DNA of 64,000 bases from Lithospermum erythrorhizon. Taxonomy: Eukaryota; Streptophyta; Magnoliopsida; Boraginales; Boraginaceae. Position 1 is the stretch's first letter; each line of letters begins with the position of its first letter. Below the pieces are notes generated by a model. It saw nothing but the letters and a program-made list of their open reading frames with translations, was not told the origin of the DNA and searched no databases. The stretch spans positions 992,001-1,056,000 of the forward strand of contig JADFUC010000501.1 in NCBI GenBank assembly GCA_019722365.1. The letters are read 5' to 3'. Of the stretch, positions 12,328 through 25,945 are shown piece by piece. Made by a program: the position numbers and the translations under genes.

Positions 12328-15000
12328 CTAATAGTTAACAGTTGACTTGATTGCATCCAATATCTGCAGATAGATAAGAAACAGGCATCATATAGATCAG
12401 ACTATTGGTAATAACTAATTAGTAATGGTGTCTTGCATAGTATATGGCAAAAAGGTGGATGGACATTACCTTGTTCTTTGTAGGCATGTAGAATGGTTCA
12501 AAAACAAGAGGGAAAGGAGTGTCCAAGCCACATACTCTTGCCACGGGAGCTTCTAACTGCATCGGAGCATGATTCAGTGCACAATTCGATTGAAGAAACC
12601 AAAGATATAAACCACAATATTCCATGACAAGATCACTGGTCTTTAACATCTTAAGAAAAGACATGACAATGCTTGCATATTGCAGTTTGTTGTAACATAT
12701 TGAAACCATAAACACTCAAGGATAGGAAGTATCAATACATGAAGTAGTTCTCATAAATTATATACATACCACAAACATCTCTATTTTTCATTCACATTCT
12801 TAGTCATTATGTACTTCCTTGGAGGAGGAAAAATTGATGGCCACTAATCCATTAAGATTTCTTAAAATCTAGAAAAGTACGACTAACAATGTTAACCATC
12901 TTGTGACATTGTAATCCCCTCGTTCTTTTACTGCATAATCCTTTCGAGTTCTATGGTGTCTCCTTAACCATCTAAACGGCAATATCTGCAAATAGAGGAA
13001 CTGAAAATACTTACCCTCATAAAGCAACGCTCAACAATGAGCAGAACACAGCTCAAATCCACCTATTTGGAGCTTCGCAAGCTAATCTAGAAAAAGGAAC
13101 AAGGAAATTGGTAATTGTAGGTTCACCTGGTTGAAACATGGTTGGCTTACAAATGGCTTACATACAGGAGCCTTCGGTTCTTACTTGGTCTTGGACTGTT
13201 TTCCTTATCCCATGGTATCAATGTTTTTAGGTCGATGAGTTCGCACGAGATACCATCCTGTGATGTGTTAACAGTGAAAAACAAAATAAACAGTGCACCG
13301 GAATAATGGAGATCACAGTTTTTTCCAAATGACAGAGTTGGGTTTTCTATGTGTAACATCTCCATTTATAGATGAATTTTAAATTTATTTCATTGTTTTA
13401 GTTTTTAGATGGTTCAATTGAGATCTGAAAATGGGGGTTCCTGAAAGTGACTAATTTAAAAGCGATACAAACAACGCTAAACTAAAGTCATGCGGGATTG
13501 AGTAAATTGTATTGCTGCTCCATGTAGGAGTCCATGATATACACAGCATCTACTGAAATACCTGTTTCCATTATAGATAGCTGAGCTCCCCAACCAACCA
13601 ATCATTATGTCCACTACATTATGAATCACACAGACATTCATAACAAAGCCGTTCAGGAGAACTCAAGAAGTTTCCAGGCCAGAAGGAGAGCAAAGTTTCT
13701 TACCTCTGCCTCGGATAGTGGAAGCATGTAATCATCCACTGGAACCTCTTCCACAGCAAGTCTGTAAAGCCACTGCACTCAGTTGAATTATGTATCATCT
13801 AGCAGCGCACTTATAATGCATAAACGATTAATATATGTGGAGATAGAATCATAGAATAGAGAAATACCTTAGGTTCAAAGAAGACAACTGGATTTGGGTC
13901 ACGTATGGATGATAACAACAGCCCCTTTGCTTCTTTAGGACTTCGTGGAATCACCACCTAATTGAACAGTTTAAAAATCTTTAGTCATCTGTTGCTACAT
14001 CAAAACTACAAAAATTCTGAAACAAGAAGAAAACACAATAAATGTGGTGTTCATAGAATCACTTTTCATCCCAATACTTGTGTGGATGAACATTTAAAAA
14101 ATTCTGAAAAAGCTCAAAAGAATCCTCCACGCAACAAAAGATAGTTTGTACATGATATGTAAAGAGATGACATGATAGTTTGTACATGATATGCAAATGT
14201 ATCATTATACACCTTTATGCCAGGGACGTGGCAGAAGAAGGCTTCAGGAGACTGTGAATGGTAGTGTCCACCATGCCCGACAGCTCCATAAGGTGCTCTT
14301 ATTGTTAATCCTGACAAGCAGTTCGTCTTCTGAGTCATCAAAGATATATAAGGAAGGAAATATAAGTATTTTTGCCTGCAATACCTCCACAGTTGAATTG
14401 GTTGCCACTTGATCTAGACTTGCTTGGCTTCATTGTGATCTGCAAGCAAAACTTCACCCTGATAACAGCAACAAGAAACATATGGTCTATTATTGAAGAA
14501 ATGGAACAGGGACAAGCATGCCTGATCGAAAGCAGGATAGATATAATCTGCAAATTGGATTTCTGCAATAGCTAGGTTTCCCTAATTTTGACACATGAGA
14601 CCAAAAGATAAATAGCAAGCTCGAATCAATACGCTTCGAGAAACAAAAAACGAAAGAATCATTTCTCAAACACTGGTAGAACTTACCATTTGCTTGCTGG
14701 GCCAATTCAAAACCAACAATTCCCTGTAGTTCATAACTACTCATATTAGTCTCTACTATAAAGAAAGATAGCGCCATGTAATCTACTTCAGGTGTACACA
14801 AAAGAAAAGGAAAAAAAAATGGATTTTCATCAAGAACAATAATTTTTTTCAATCCACAATAACTTAGCTTCAATAGCAGCTCAATGCCATAGCCATAAGA
14901 CATTAAAATTGGCTACCTGTTCACACAGAGGCGTATTAAAAACTCTGTTTTTCCCAAAACGATCAATAATCAGTGGTGCACACCCACCGTCCATCTTCTC
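12328..15000 (-). pseudogene. BCE1B: Branched-chain 2-oxoacid dehydrogenase E1-beta subunit pseudogene
   Basis: E1-beta pairs with E1-alpha in the mitochondrial complex that oxidatively decarboxylates the 2-oxoacids of Leu, Ile and Val. From the 5' end on the minus strand: FGKNRVFNTPLCEQ (14945-14917), GIVGF (about 14728), EIQFADYIYPAFDQ (14565-14518), SGNQFNCGG (about 14400), [20 protein letters not shown] (about 14325-14230), [12 protein letters not shown] (13955-13870), [18 protein letters not shown] (13775-13705), DGISCELIDLKTLIPWDKE (about 13262-13200), [20 protein letters not shown] (about 12540-12470), and a terminal exon ILDAIKSTVNY-stop (12363-12328). Damage: an extra A after WDKE shifts the frame; the AQLTVMEQ exon survives only as eroded homology near 13600-13540; the GGFGAEIS exon near 13075-13015 has several indels; and the GIVGF and IVNEAAKFRYR segments are scrambled. 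No credible first exon was found. Introns are retained. Confidence 0.9.
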
Positions 15001-17660
15001 CAAATATGTAAGATCTATAAAACCCATTGCACTAAGTCAAACATCCAACTAATTAGCGGACAACCCCAATTCCGATAAACTAAACTAAAGCCAAAAACCA
15101 AAAATCAAACCTTTATCTGCAAGCACCATACAGCTATTATAGTTCTCAACTACACAATGGCCATATGCTCCCTAGAGGTCCCAAAAATATTGTCCATTTT
15201 GATTTAAAATGATCAAGACAAACCCAGCTTAATTGACACACACACCCTTCTAGTTTCAATCAAAGGGGTATCATGTTAACATTAAAACAAATTAAAAATA
15301 CTATCTTTAGATATATTATTCACTAAATATCATACAACATATACAAAAAACACTAAATATCACAATCCAAAAAGCCCCAACCATCAAATTCAAACTGAAC
15401 ATCTTTTTGGTGTGGATGGAGCATAACAAAAACATAAACCAAACCAAACCATATATTATCCCACAGGTTGACTATATAAATATGACGGCAGGCACTAACA
15501 AAACATAGGAAAGAGCAAACACAAACAAGAACAACATATTTGAGATCAGTGATTGAGAGGTAATTTATACTCATCGACGAGCGCTAATAACAAAGAACAT
15601 AGGAAAACAAACACAAACAAGAACATGTACCTAGGATCAGTATCCAAAGCAATATAAAAATTAGCGATTTGATGGCAATAAACAAATTATAGACTTGCGT
15701 TTTACACCACTCTTGAGATGCAAAGTACCATAACCTTCTCAGCAGAAACTGAAGTTGACAAAGTTCTTGAAAAGTTGCAACAACTTCATAAAACACTTAG
15801 GCCTCTGAATGACTATGTAGTGATGGTGATGATGATGTTCTTTCTTCTCATGAAATATTGGTTTCACATTTAAGCCAATATCAAAAAAATGAACACAAAG
15901 TGAAATAATGAAATAATTCTTAGTGGTAGTATTGTAATAGTGTTAGCAATTAAGGGTGATCATAGGCAAATTCTATGCTTACCAAATTACACCAAAATAC
16001 GTTGCATGTATGAAAATATATGATTATTTGATTTGGAATAGATAATTTTAGACGCATCTGCCACACGTGGTTAGCTATATCATAGGATAAAATAAAATAA
16101 TACACATGATGAGAATAATATAATATAGGTAACGTGACATTTCTTTATTTTTTGTTTTCGTTTTGCTCGGCTATCCTCAGGAGAGCAAAGAATTACTGAT
16201 ACAAGGACCAAATTATTTTAATGAGTACAGTATGTTTCAATAAATTCATACTCGGCTTTCGTCATTAAAATATTATTCATTTGGCTTTTGATTTTTTAAT
16301 AATGGCATTTGATTCCTCGTAATATTTTTTTGTTTGTGTTGTCACCCGTATAATATTTGATAGAAAAAATATCGATAGAAAAAATTTGAAATGTATATTT
16401 TATTGATATATTTTTTCCATAAAATATTATAAAATATGAATAAAAATATATACGATCGAAGTTATTATTAAAAAATCAATCGAAAATGTAAGCGATCTTT
16501 AGGGATGGAGAGGTATATTACATTTTAAACGATGTTATATTTAAATTATTTAATGTTTTATATAGTATTATTTCACAATGATTAAACTTGACAATTTAAA
16601 TAATATTCAAAAACTATTCTAAAATACTCACAATAATTACTCCAATCATCCCTTAATCTAACAATTATTTTTTCAAAATAGAAATTTATCTTTTTAATTT
16701 TATTTTTACCAAATTAAATAAGAAAACATGATCAGAATACTTTTATGTAAATTAATTTTCATTTATCACATTGGATTCAACTAGTCAACCATTTCATATA
16801 TGTGATGAGGCTGAAAGTATGGGCGTACACATACCACTAAGATATCACTTCTACTCCTCTTTTCATTTTTTTTCTGTAGCCTTCTAACCTGTTTGACTTG
16901 TATGCAACTCATAGAATTACATAGATTAATAATATAATTACATAGCTTAAAACTTCATAAAGTGAAGCTTGTTAATTCATTTGAATTTCCTGACTCGATT
17001 AATACCATGTTATAGAGAAGTTTTTAGGGAATTTCATAAGAACTGCCATAAATTTTGGAATATTTTTTGGTGATAGGGGATTGTAATCTAGTCAATTAAT
17101 ACATCTTAATTGATAAGCTCTATCACTTGTGTCATTAATCTATTCATTTAAGGCATAATATAGAAAAATCGCTATTATTAATCCCCCTAGTTAGCAACAG
17201 GTTTCATGCCAGGCCCATAGCCCACTTTATCCGTACAATTGGAAGCGTTTTTCTTTCGAAAATTTACTCACCATGCGTATAAAGGAATGGGAGGAAATAG
17301 TAATAAAGCCTTGCTGAATATCGGATAAGCATTCAGAATCGTAAAAAAAAAGAGATTCATCATTGCAGCAAGGCCAAATTTTTAATCCTCAAAATTGTGC
17401 TTCCCAATAATAAAAATATATTAGTTTATCTCTCCAAATAATACTTTCTCTGATTTAGTATTTTGAGGATATGATTGTGCTTCAATAATATTATATTTTA
17501 ATATTTGGGGTATGATATAGGAATACGATTTTTTAATAATGTGAAAATTAATCACAGAGATTTAATAAAAATTGGTATGAGAGAGTTAATTTTAGGGAAA
17601 TTCTAGTGCGAGTCCTCTGAAGCCCTCAAAACTTGGTGGCACATTATGATCTGGGTTTAG
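15001..17660. other. Intergenic stretch, no gene seen
   Basis: AT-rich sequence upstream of the E1-beta pseudogene. The transit-peptide exon of that gene should lie here but was not recognised. No RNA gene or clear transposon end was found. Confidence 0.45.
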
Positions 17661-17792
17661 CGGTTTTCTGGGAAGCTGCCGAAGCCCTTCTTGCATGGTT
17701 CGTCATCAGGCTTTGATTTCGATGCGATGTGCATCAGTACCAAGCTAGCTGCATCAGGTTATTCAGAGTCAGATTTAAGTGCAGACTCTTGA
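17661..17792 (+). pseudogene. Isolated terminal exon of an unidentified gene
   Basis: After an acceptor-like GGGTTTAG at 17653-17660 an open frame of 43 codons runs to a TGA at 17790-17792. It begins RFSGKLPKPFLHGSSSG, passes through FDFDAMCISTKLAASGY and ends SESDLSADS. The composition and the orderly C-terminus look like a real last exon, and an AT-rich 3'UTR-like stretch follows. No upstream exon was found in 15000-17650. It could be the last trace of a deleted gene. I do not recognise the family. Confidence 0.4.
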
Positions 17793-18721
17793 ACAAGGCT
17801 TCACTCGCTTGTCCCCTAATTGTAGGATGTTGTAATATTAATAATCTATCTATATATAAAGTAAATAAAGTAATCAGTTATTTGGGTTTGAGTTTGCTTC
17901 AGTTGTTATCATATGATTTATCAAACTTTAATGGGATTGGAGTTATGAGTGTACAATAACAAACTTTTCCCAAGCAAAAATTATACAAGACACCTCATTC
18001 TATTAATGCCTCATACATAGTACATAGTGGATTTAGTACTAATAAATTTGATACCAAAATAGTCTCACTCATTAATACAATTAACATTTAGGTATGACAT
18101 CTCTTTCTACTTCACATAGGCGCAGTGTTTACTTATATGTATATTTTGTTAAAGTCAAAATTTATATAGTAATGATTTTCTAGCTATATTGCCCTAAAGA
18201 GTTAATGTGTTAATTAAGGAAAATATTTAATACAATTTACATCCAGACTTTGTTAAATATTTGTTAAGCCTATTCTTTGTATTTTTTGTTTTTTATTTAC
18301 CATCACAGAGGCCATGTGAAAAATCGATAATTAATTCATAGAGAAAGAAGTACTAGGATACTCGTTAATCCAATTCAACATTGTACTTCAATAAGTCCTC
18401 CTGAGACATGCACACCAGAAACAAGTTGGCAGGACTTTAAACCAGTAGCTAGTTCTTCTAATGAGAGAATTTGTATTTGCTGTAACATAGATTTTGGTAC
18501 CAAACAGAACCTTTGAGTTATAGTACAACTTTGTATAAATGTATATAATTGTCCATATATACCTTATAGGCAAAACAATGATCTGCCTCAATAATGCCAT
18601 TGCTATTCCTGCTTGATCTAAGCAAATGGTTTTGTGTAATATATCTAATTATACCTTTCAATAACAACAGAAGAATCTGGCTTGAGCCTTGTGAAGTACT
18701 ATATTTATTTCTCTTAATTAA
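17793..18721. other. Intergenic stretch, no gene seen
   Basis: This contains the 3' flank of the orphan exon and the downstream flank of the HMG-CoA lyase pseudogene. No coding or RNA feature was recognised. Confidence 0.5.
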
Positions 18722-21700
18722 TTATAACTTACAAGTATCTACTACTGTTTTCCGGCCAAGAGCAACTGCCGCCTTCGACTCAGACCTGCGTCCTAAATGC
18801 TCGCTGATAAATTCTCCAGCAATCAGGAGTTTTTCCATATCGATATTTAATGCTACACCAGATTGAAGGAACAGCGTCCTCTGCTAGCAGCATTGCAGGC
18901 TCCAGCCAGCATAAGGGGACTCCTCCGAGGACCTGGGATGGAATTAAATTTATAGCCTTCATCTGACACAGAAACATAAGATGGCTTTAGCGATATATTT
19001 CTATATATGATATGGGTATAACAACCGAGAAAAATAAAAGGTAAATTAATAGAAAACATCCATCAATTTAGGCATGGCGACAAATCCAATAATCATCATT
19101 CTTATTCATGATCTTTCGAGGTACTTTCTTGAAGTCGTCAGGTGATAAAGGTCATTTGCAAGGGTATATATGCTCTAAAACAAATCCAGTAGATATTTTT
19201 TGGATGAAGTTGGGGGTAGATTAATAAATGACATTAACAGTCAATTTTTGGAGAAACATAACATGTCAAGCAGGTTTGGTCTTTAACTGTTGGAGGATGA
19301 GTTTTTACAATGAAGATGTTGGCAGAATCTTTCAACAAGGAGGATATTAAGATCCATGAATACTAGATGCTTGTGGAAGGGACTAAAATGTTTGCTGGAA
19401 AGCGCAATAAAATAGGTGTCATGGAATGAACAGCAAACCTCAGGAACAACTGGCCATTGCAGCTTCTTATAGGAACAACCGTTCCTGTAAAGAGGCAAGC
19501 AGGTTAAAGAACAAGGTAACACTTGTAAGTAAAACTTTCATAAACTGAGAATGCACACAATCAAAACTCAGGTTCCAGGTGTATTAATAAGGTTGTCGGT
19601 TTCTCAACATTGGCATCTCAAGTCTCAAGGATGTGGAAGAAAGCCGAGGTGATAGTAAGCTAAAGTTTATGATTCGAAATTGATCTAGCTCATGCAGACC
19701 ATATCTCACTCAACTCAGAACGTAACTACAGACATTATTTTTCCAGAGATGATAAAATACTTAAAGTCGATTTTTGTTTTATTAAAAGATTCTCTATAAA
19801 TTGAAAGTTCCTCTGACTTTTAAAATCTAAGTTCCTCTATTAGATTTATGAATGGATCCATTCTATTAGAGGCTTGTTGACATTATGTTAACACAAGAGT
19901 GCACCCACTAAAGCATTATTTTATCTTCCCATAGTATCCTGGGAAAGCTTGGCTTAATTGCAAGATGTTTCAGTCTAATGCGTTATCACCAAGGGATATC
20001 TGGCAACCACTGTCATGAAGCTCCTTTTGCTAAATGCCACCTTGGAGAATTGCTCATTAACAGGACATCCCAGCCTTACACAGCACACTCTCTAACAAAT
20101 TCAACTTAAAGCACTTGATTCAATGTTACAGTATGTAATCCTTGCCCAGGAAACCTGGCTCTCAAACAAAACACTTTTAAAGGATATAACAAAATCCATG
20201 AAAAATTGTAGGATTTTGTTTTAATGTATTTAAGCAATCATTGAAATTCCTTAAAATTAAAAGCCTCAATGATTACATCTATAAACAATCAACAATACCA
20301 TTATTTCTTGATCAACCAAATTCCCTTTGTTTGGAACCTGGAAATGTAAAACAAACTAGAACTCCAAGGGCAATAGCCTTGGATTTAGACTCTCATGACC
20401 TGAACTCGATTAAAAATTAATATCCCAACAATGGTTTGTTATGTTCTACTGTTTATTTGTTGAGTCTAAGATGGGCCTGATTCTATAAGTAAGATCATGG
20501 CTTGTTGAGCAGGAGATTAATACTTACAGACTGAATAGAGTGATGCAAGCGGCCTTGTGACAACACGATCTCGAGACAAGGGCTCTCATCAATGCTACAG
20601 TTTATGTTTGATTTTGAAAATGACTCAGAGCTGATTAAAATCTTTCTTCTTTTTACTTTAGCTGCAACAGCTGGCCCAAAAGCCCTGATGTAATGAGCAC
20701 AAAAGGGTGCCAATCTTTTAATAAGAACAAGTTTACAACTTCTAATAAATATTGTACCTTGGGTTGGGGGTGTGCTTTTGGGCAATCTAGCACCTCAATC
20801 TCTTTTAACTTGGTCTCAATACACCTTTGCATCTGCTAGCTGTTAGGGAAAGAAGCAAAGTAAAACTAATATGTCAAATGATTAATACAGGAAGAAAATT
20901 AAAATGAAGTATCATCATGATAAGTTTAGATTCAAGCTGTTTATATCTGAGGTTTTTGGTGTTGCACCTAATTAAATCGAGGACTTATAAGTTATAACTC
21001 AGGTACTTAGGTACCAAACCCAGAGTACACGTAAGAGTCTTCACAGTTCGTTAGCAATATATCAATAATCATGAGAGAAGAAGAAGAAGAAGAAGAACTT
21101 GCATTTTTTATTCAAACAAACAGGATTTATGACTGTTTAAACTTTACCTGTGGTACCCATTTAGGTGAAACAAAACTTGTAGCTTCAACCACTGGTAGTC
21201 CAGATGCCACTAGCTTATGAATCAGTTCTACCTTGACATTGGTGGGAACAGTATTTTTCCTAGTTTTTGACCATCCATGGACCACATGCCTCTTTACTTG
21301 TTTTGGGAAACCACCGAAGAACTGCAATGCCAACTAAAAGAATTATTTCCCAGAGACAATTTTCAGTTATTACTCTAATCAAAATGGTCACAGCAGGCCA
21401 TGACATACGGATTACTAAACAAATAATTATTTTCGACAGAGAACGTTAAAAATTTCATATGTCTCCGATAAACTTCAATTAAGTTTAAAACATCAGAAAT
21501 AAATATATTTCTAGAAATTACCTTATGTGTCGTGTCCCTTCTACCTTGGTAGGGACCATTTTGATGATTTGAAGTAAATAAGATGCGTATTGCTTCCCAA
21601 AACAGCAACTTCTTCCCTAAACTCAAAGTCCTTCGGTTAGCAATTCCAGTTTGTGGCCTATCTCTTGCACATGTTGATAATCTATATGTGCTTCTCCTGT

Positions 21701-21760
21701 ATGCTTCAAAATCATCTCTGAGGTTACACAAAAGCTCAATATCATTGGCCGAGTCAAAAT
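18722..21760 (-). pseudogene. HMGCL: Hydroxymethylglutaryl-CoA lyase pseudogene
   Basis: HMG-CoA lyase splits HMG-CoA into acetyl-CoA and acetoacetate, the last step of leucine breakdown, and folds as a TIM barrel. The best exon is 21322-21148: VPTNVKVELIHKLVASGLPV then VEATSFVSPKWVPQ. Just upstream the signature EVGPRDGLQ, with catalytic Arg and metal-binding Asp, is destroyed by indels. Further pieces are LADAK..GARLP (20839-20758, two stops), SESFSKSNINCSIDES (about 20690-20560), a fragment matching AVHFHDTY with a frame break (about 19445-19400), a frameshifted copy of the GLGGCPYAKGASGNVA region (about 18932-18870), and a C-terminal part EKLLIAGEFISEHLGR to a stop at 18722. An eroded plant-specific N-terminal exon probably lies at about 21735-21530. 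Introns are kept. Nothing here could give an active enzyme. Confidence 0.9.
21075..21097. repeat. (GAA)n microsatellite
   Basis: Seven consecutive GAA-type triplets lie in an intron of the HMG-CoA lyase pseudogene. Confidence 0.9.
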
Positions 21761-22131
21761 AACAATATAACCAACTCGACATGAAATCATATTGAGTAAC
21801 CAGATTCAAGGTTTATCAAGACTACTCACTCTGCGCTGCGGAGACTGCAGTTCTTCCTTCCAATTTCGCGCTTGTCTGCGGGCAGTGGATTGAGACCCTC
21901 GAAACCCGATCAGTGAATTCTCTCAAGCGCTGAAGCAGGACTCAAGGGGCTCCTCAAGCGGCGCGTGTGGAATTTGAGTGGTAAACTGGGAACTGGAGTA
22001 AACAAAAAGCAGTTAGTGTTATTACCAAATCCACAGAAAAAGTGAAAGAGACTCAATTTTAACTGTTCGATTTAACCGAAGAACATAATTAGGAGTTAGA
22101 ATGGAAATTATATTGGGCAAAAGGCAGGGAT

Positions 22132-22530
22132 GATCACTTATGTTTGGGTTATAGTGCAGTCAAATCACTTATGTTTCAAAAAGGTCGATCCCGATCCTAT
22201 GTTTTAAAATTAGTCTGATTTGGTACTTTCGTCTAATTTTACATTTATTAAGTCTCGATTAATTTAGGTCACGGTAAAGGAATCACGTAGCACTTTTGAG
22301 AACATTTTAGTCATTTTCATACATAAGTTTTTTGAAAAAAAGAGCAAAAGCGAAAATGATCACTTTTTGTTGATTTATAGTGCCGATCGGGTAATTATGT
22401 TTCAAAAGGTGAGTTGATCGGTATGTTTCAAATGGAGTCTCAGTTGGTACTTTTCTTTTATTTTGTTAAATTATAGTTGAATTAGATTAAATCAATGACA
22501 CTTTTTGAGGGGCATTTTAATCATTTCATA
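22132..22530. repeat. Two diverged direct copies of a ~200-bp repeat
   Basis: Copy A (about 22132-22330) and copy B (about 22358-22530) share, in order, GATCACTT, TATAGTGC, ATGTTTCAAAA, GTTTGATC-like words, TTGGTACTTT and a final CATTTTAGTCATTT or CATTTTAATCATTT followed by CATAAGTT or CTAAGTT. The family is not identified. Confidence 0.65.
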
Positions 22531-23680
22531 TCTAAGTTAGTAGCATATTCAATAAGTTAGTAGCATATTTCAACGAAAAGGATCCAAAGAAACAAACAAG
22601 GGATGCAGTACAATCCCAGATCTTGGTGCTGTAAGCCAAATTCTTGATGATTACTCACTTAGAAGTCTAAACTGAAACGAAGGAAGCCAATTACAGAAAA
22701 ACCTAAGAACGAAATTTTAAGAAACCAAGAAGATGTAATTTGAAACAACATTCATCAGACTTATTCCAAAATCCAAACCCAGCTGAAACAAAGAAGCACA
22801 ATAAACAACAGATAAAGCAACATAAATACCAAACACAATGTACTAAATTAGACCAGACAATAATGCAACGTAGGGTAATACTCCGTATAAAACAATCATT
22901 CACCCATAGCAACATCTTCTTACATCATAGATGACTCGTTGAAGCTTAATTTAAGCACTACGAATTCCAAATGTACTCCGATACTTCCAATAAACATCCA
23001 AGAGAGGGAGCAAAACAAATGATCACCAAAAGATTTATGCTCAACCAATAACAACAATTCCAATTTCAACTATCATTTCCAAAAGATCTACTTATACTAA
23101 GTACTAAAAAACCCAACTTTTTTTTATATTTTTTTTAACTTTTTCCCCTCAAACAAGATGTTTCAAGACTGCATTTTACCTAACTATCACTCGAATTTTC
23201 AATCAAAGAATAAATTGTACTCAAAACCAAAACAAAATCTCAGCTACCATATTTTAAAAATCAAATCTTTAATCCATTTCTCAATCGTCCCCCCCCCTCA
23301 TATACAACTTAATCTTGATCAAATAACTAGCAAAAACCCAGCAATAATTTAACCAAATTATTCAATGAAATCAATTTCAAGAATCAATTAAAAACAATTC
23401 AATCACCCAAAAAAAAATTCACACTGCAAGAATTCAGGTGAACAACTTAGAGCATAATATAAAGGTTGGATTTACACAGTTGGATAAAGAAATGAGAAGA
23501 TTGTGAGGAAAAATGGAGAGTATATTATATAAATACAAAAAAAGTAGTCCTTTTTGTTTGATTATTATTTTAGGAGTTGTTGAATTTTGGGGTGGGTAAT
23601 GGGTAGGTCGTCATTGTTAATTCCTAAGGTTTTTTTCTGGTTGATTTTGTTGCACGCGATCAAGAACTGGGACCAACATA

Positions 23681-23722
23681 GGGGTAGGGGGTAGGGTGGG
23701 GTAGGGGTGGGATGCTTGGGGT
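23681..23722 (+). other. G-rich tract, potential G-quadruplex
   Basis: At least five runs of three or more G separated by one to three bases (GGGGTAGGGGGTAGGG, then GTGGGGTAGGGGTGGG). It stands out from the AT-rich surroundings. Confidence 0.6.
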
Positions 23723-25945
23723 AGCTTTAGAACAAAAACATGACGGACGTCTCCATTTCCCTCCAAAATATTACCTCCATAACGATTTGATTAAAAAATA
23801 TTAATTTATCATAAATATTCGATGTTGATCGTAAATTAATTTGATTTAACAACTTTTTTTATATGTTTTTATATGAATTATAAGTTAATTAGTTGATTTT
23901 TTGTTTCAAAAATTGATTCAGTATTTGTCGAAAGAAAACTTTGAAATTAAATTGAAGTGGGTATTGTATTTTTGAATCATCTATTGATGTTTTGGTTGTC
24001 AAGTCTTGACTAGATAATTGGATTTTTAAAAAACAACTTAGTAATATTATTTCTATGTGAAATTTCATTATATGATTATAATATTAGGGGTTGTGAAAAC
24101 TTTACATAAATCACATTGAAGAGTTTCATACTTATAATGACATTTGTGCAATTTAAAGTTGCTTCTTAAATAAAATAGCTATTCACATTATATCCTTCGA
24201 AGAGTCAAATTTTGTATTTATGTAATATATTATTGTATTCGCATACTCGGAGAAAGATCGAAATCAATTACTCTCTTTAGTTTCTTTTATTTGTCGTTTA
24301 GTAGTTTTCTTGGCGATGTAATTAAGAAAAAAAAAATCGAAATCTTGTAAAGTATAAAAGTGTAATTTATTATCTTTAAAAGCAGTAATTATTTTGAAAC
24401 GAAAAATTTGTTAAAATGGAAAACATGAAATAGTATATTTTAACAACTTTTATTGTTTTTATGATAACTGAGTATTACATTCAAGTTATGTGTATCAACA
24501 TATATCTCGAACGTTAATTAAAAGAATTAAGAAACTCTTGATATGATTGTCGATTCGAATGATCACCAAAGCGTTCACCATCTCTTACATTGGTGGAATT
24601 ATATTCCTGAACTGTTATACACACACCAAACTAATTACTTGTTTTTGGGGTGGAATATTATTACCTTTAATAAGTGTAGTAGTTCTGAGAATTATGCGCC
24701 CAGGGGTAAAATAGTCATTTCAGTAATAAAAAAACACTATTTGGAGATTCATATACTATATTTATTCTCAATTGAAAAATGTAAACGTGTTGAATTCTAT
24801 GGCTAATCAGTAATTGCCAATCTAATCAACAAGCACAATTTTCGCACAAGAATAATTGATGTACCTCACTTAGGATTATTCTTAAGCATAAAGGGAGTTC
24901 ATAAAAATAAACTTTATGACATGTTAAAAATGATATAAATTTAATTGATTTCATAAAATGTATAGGAAATAATAAGATAAGAAATAAAACTTCAGGGGAT
25001 ATGATATAATCGATCAATTAGCCAAAAACTAACCACCCCATGTCACATTATTTTTTAAGTGGCAATTATATTTTAGAGTAAGATTATAGGCACCGTTATC
25101 TTTTCTAAAGTTGGCCCGTTTTGTGGTCTCTATTAATTTGGTCTTGCAATTGTAACAATAACAAATGAAATGAATTGACTATATTTAAGGGACCTATTGG
25201 AATTGGTTGGGTAGAATACAGTTGGAAGATACATGGTCAACTTTGTTTGTTGTTGTTTAATCAATTTTGTTTGGTGTGAATTATGAGATCTAGTAGTTGG
25301 ATTTGGACTGTAGCTGTAAAGGGAGATGGACGCTTAGTTTTCTAACTAAAGGATAGATCTTCACACAGTTAAGGTTTGATTATATGCTAATATCAATATG
25401 ATCTTAACTGTTGATAGTTTAAAAAAGGAATTTTTTAACTTCAAAATGTTTTTCAAGCCCAATATATTAATATCAATACTATATAAAATCTTATCTCGTG
25501 CTAGTCCAAAAGAAAAAATTTCTTAAAAACATTTCCAAGCGAATTTGATAAGAATGAGTGAAAGGAGTGGGAATTATAAGTATAAATAATTACTAAAGCC
25601 GTTTTTTTTTATAGATTTATGCGTTTAGTAAAAAAAATTGTTTTTATCGTTGTCGTTTTAGCATAATAAATAGTATTTTTACATTTTAGTATGCTTTTTG
25701 ATTCTTACTGTGAAATAAGCAATGAAATGATAAATAATGTTTTAATTGATTGTCGTTCTACGTTTTGATCTGACTTTTATTTACTTTTCTTTTCATCATC
25801 TATGTATCTGAAAATAAGTAAAATGGCAATTAAAAATGGGCGTGTATATATGATTAGGAATCCTTGTACTTGGGGATGTCCGATATTTGATTTTTCGTAG
25901 ACTTCGTTTAAAACTTCTTAAAATACAACTAACAGAGACAGAATG

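Larger units (their letters stand above)
21811..25945. other. Long intergenic region, no gene recognised
   Basis: The first 200 bp may be the old 5' end of the HMG-CoA lyase gene, as it is less AT-rich. The rest is AT-rich. It contains a diverged direct repeat (22132-22530) and a G-rich tract (23681-23722). The A-rich stretch 22700-23460 has open frames, but they look like low-complexity chance. Confidence 0.4.

Noticed and set aside
14490..14903. 137-residue minus-strand open frame
   Set aside because: It spans exons and introns of the E1-beta pseudogene. Only short parts match the protein, so the long frame is chance readthrough.
21375..21809. 144-residue minus-strand frame
   Set aside because: It overlaps the eroded N-terminal exon of the HMG-CoA lyase pseudogene. 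Only a small part resembles that protein.
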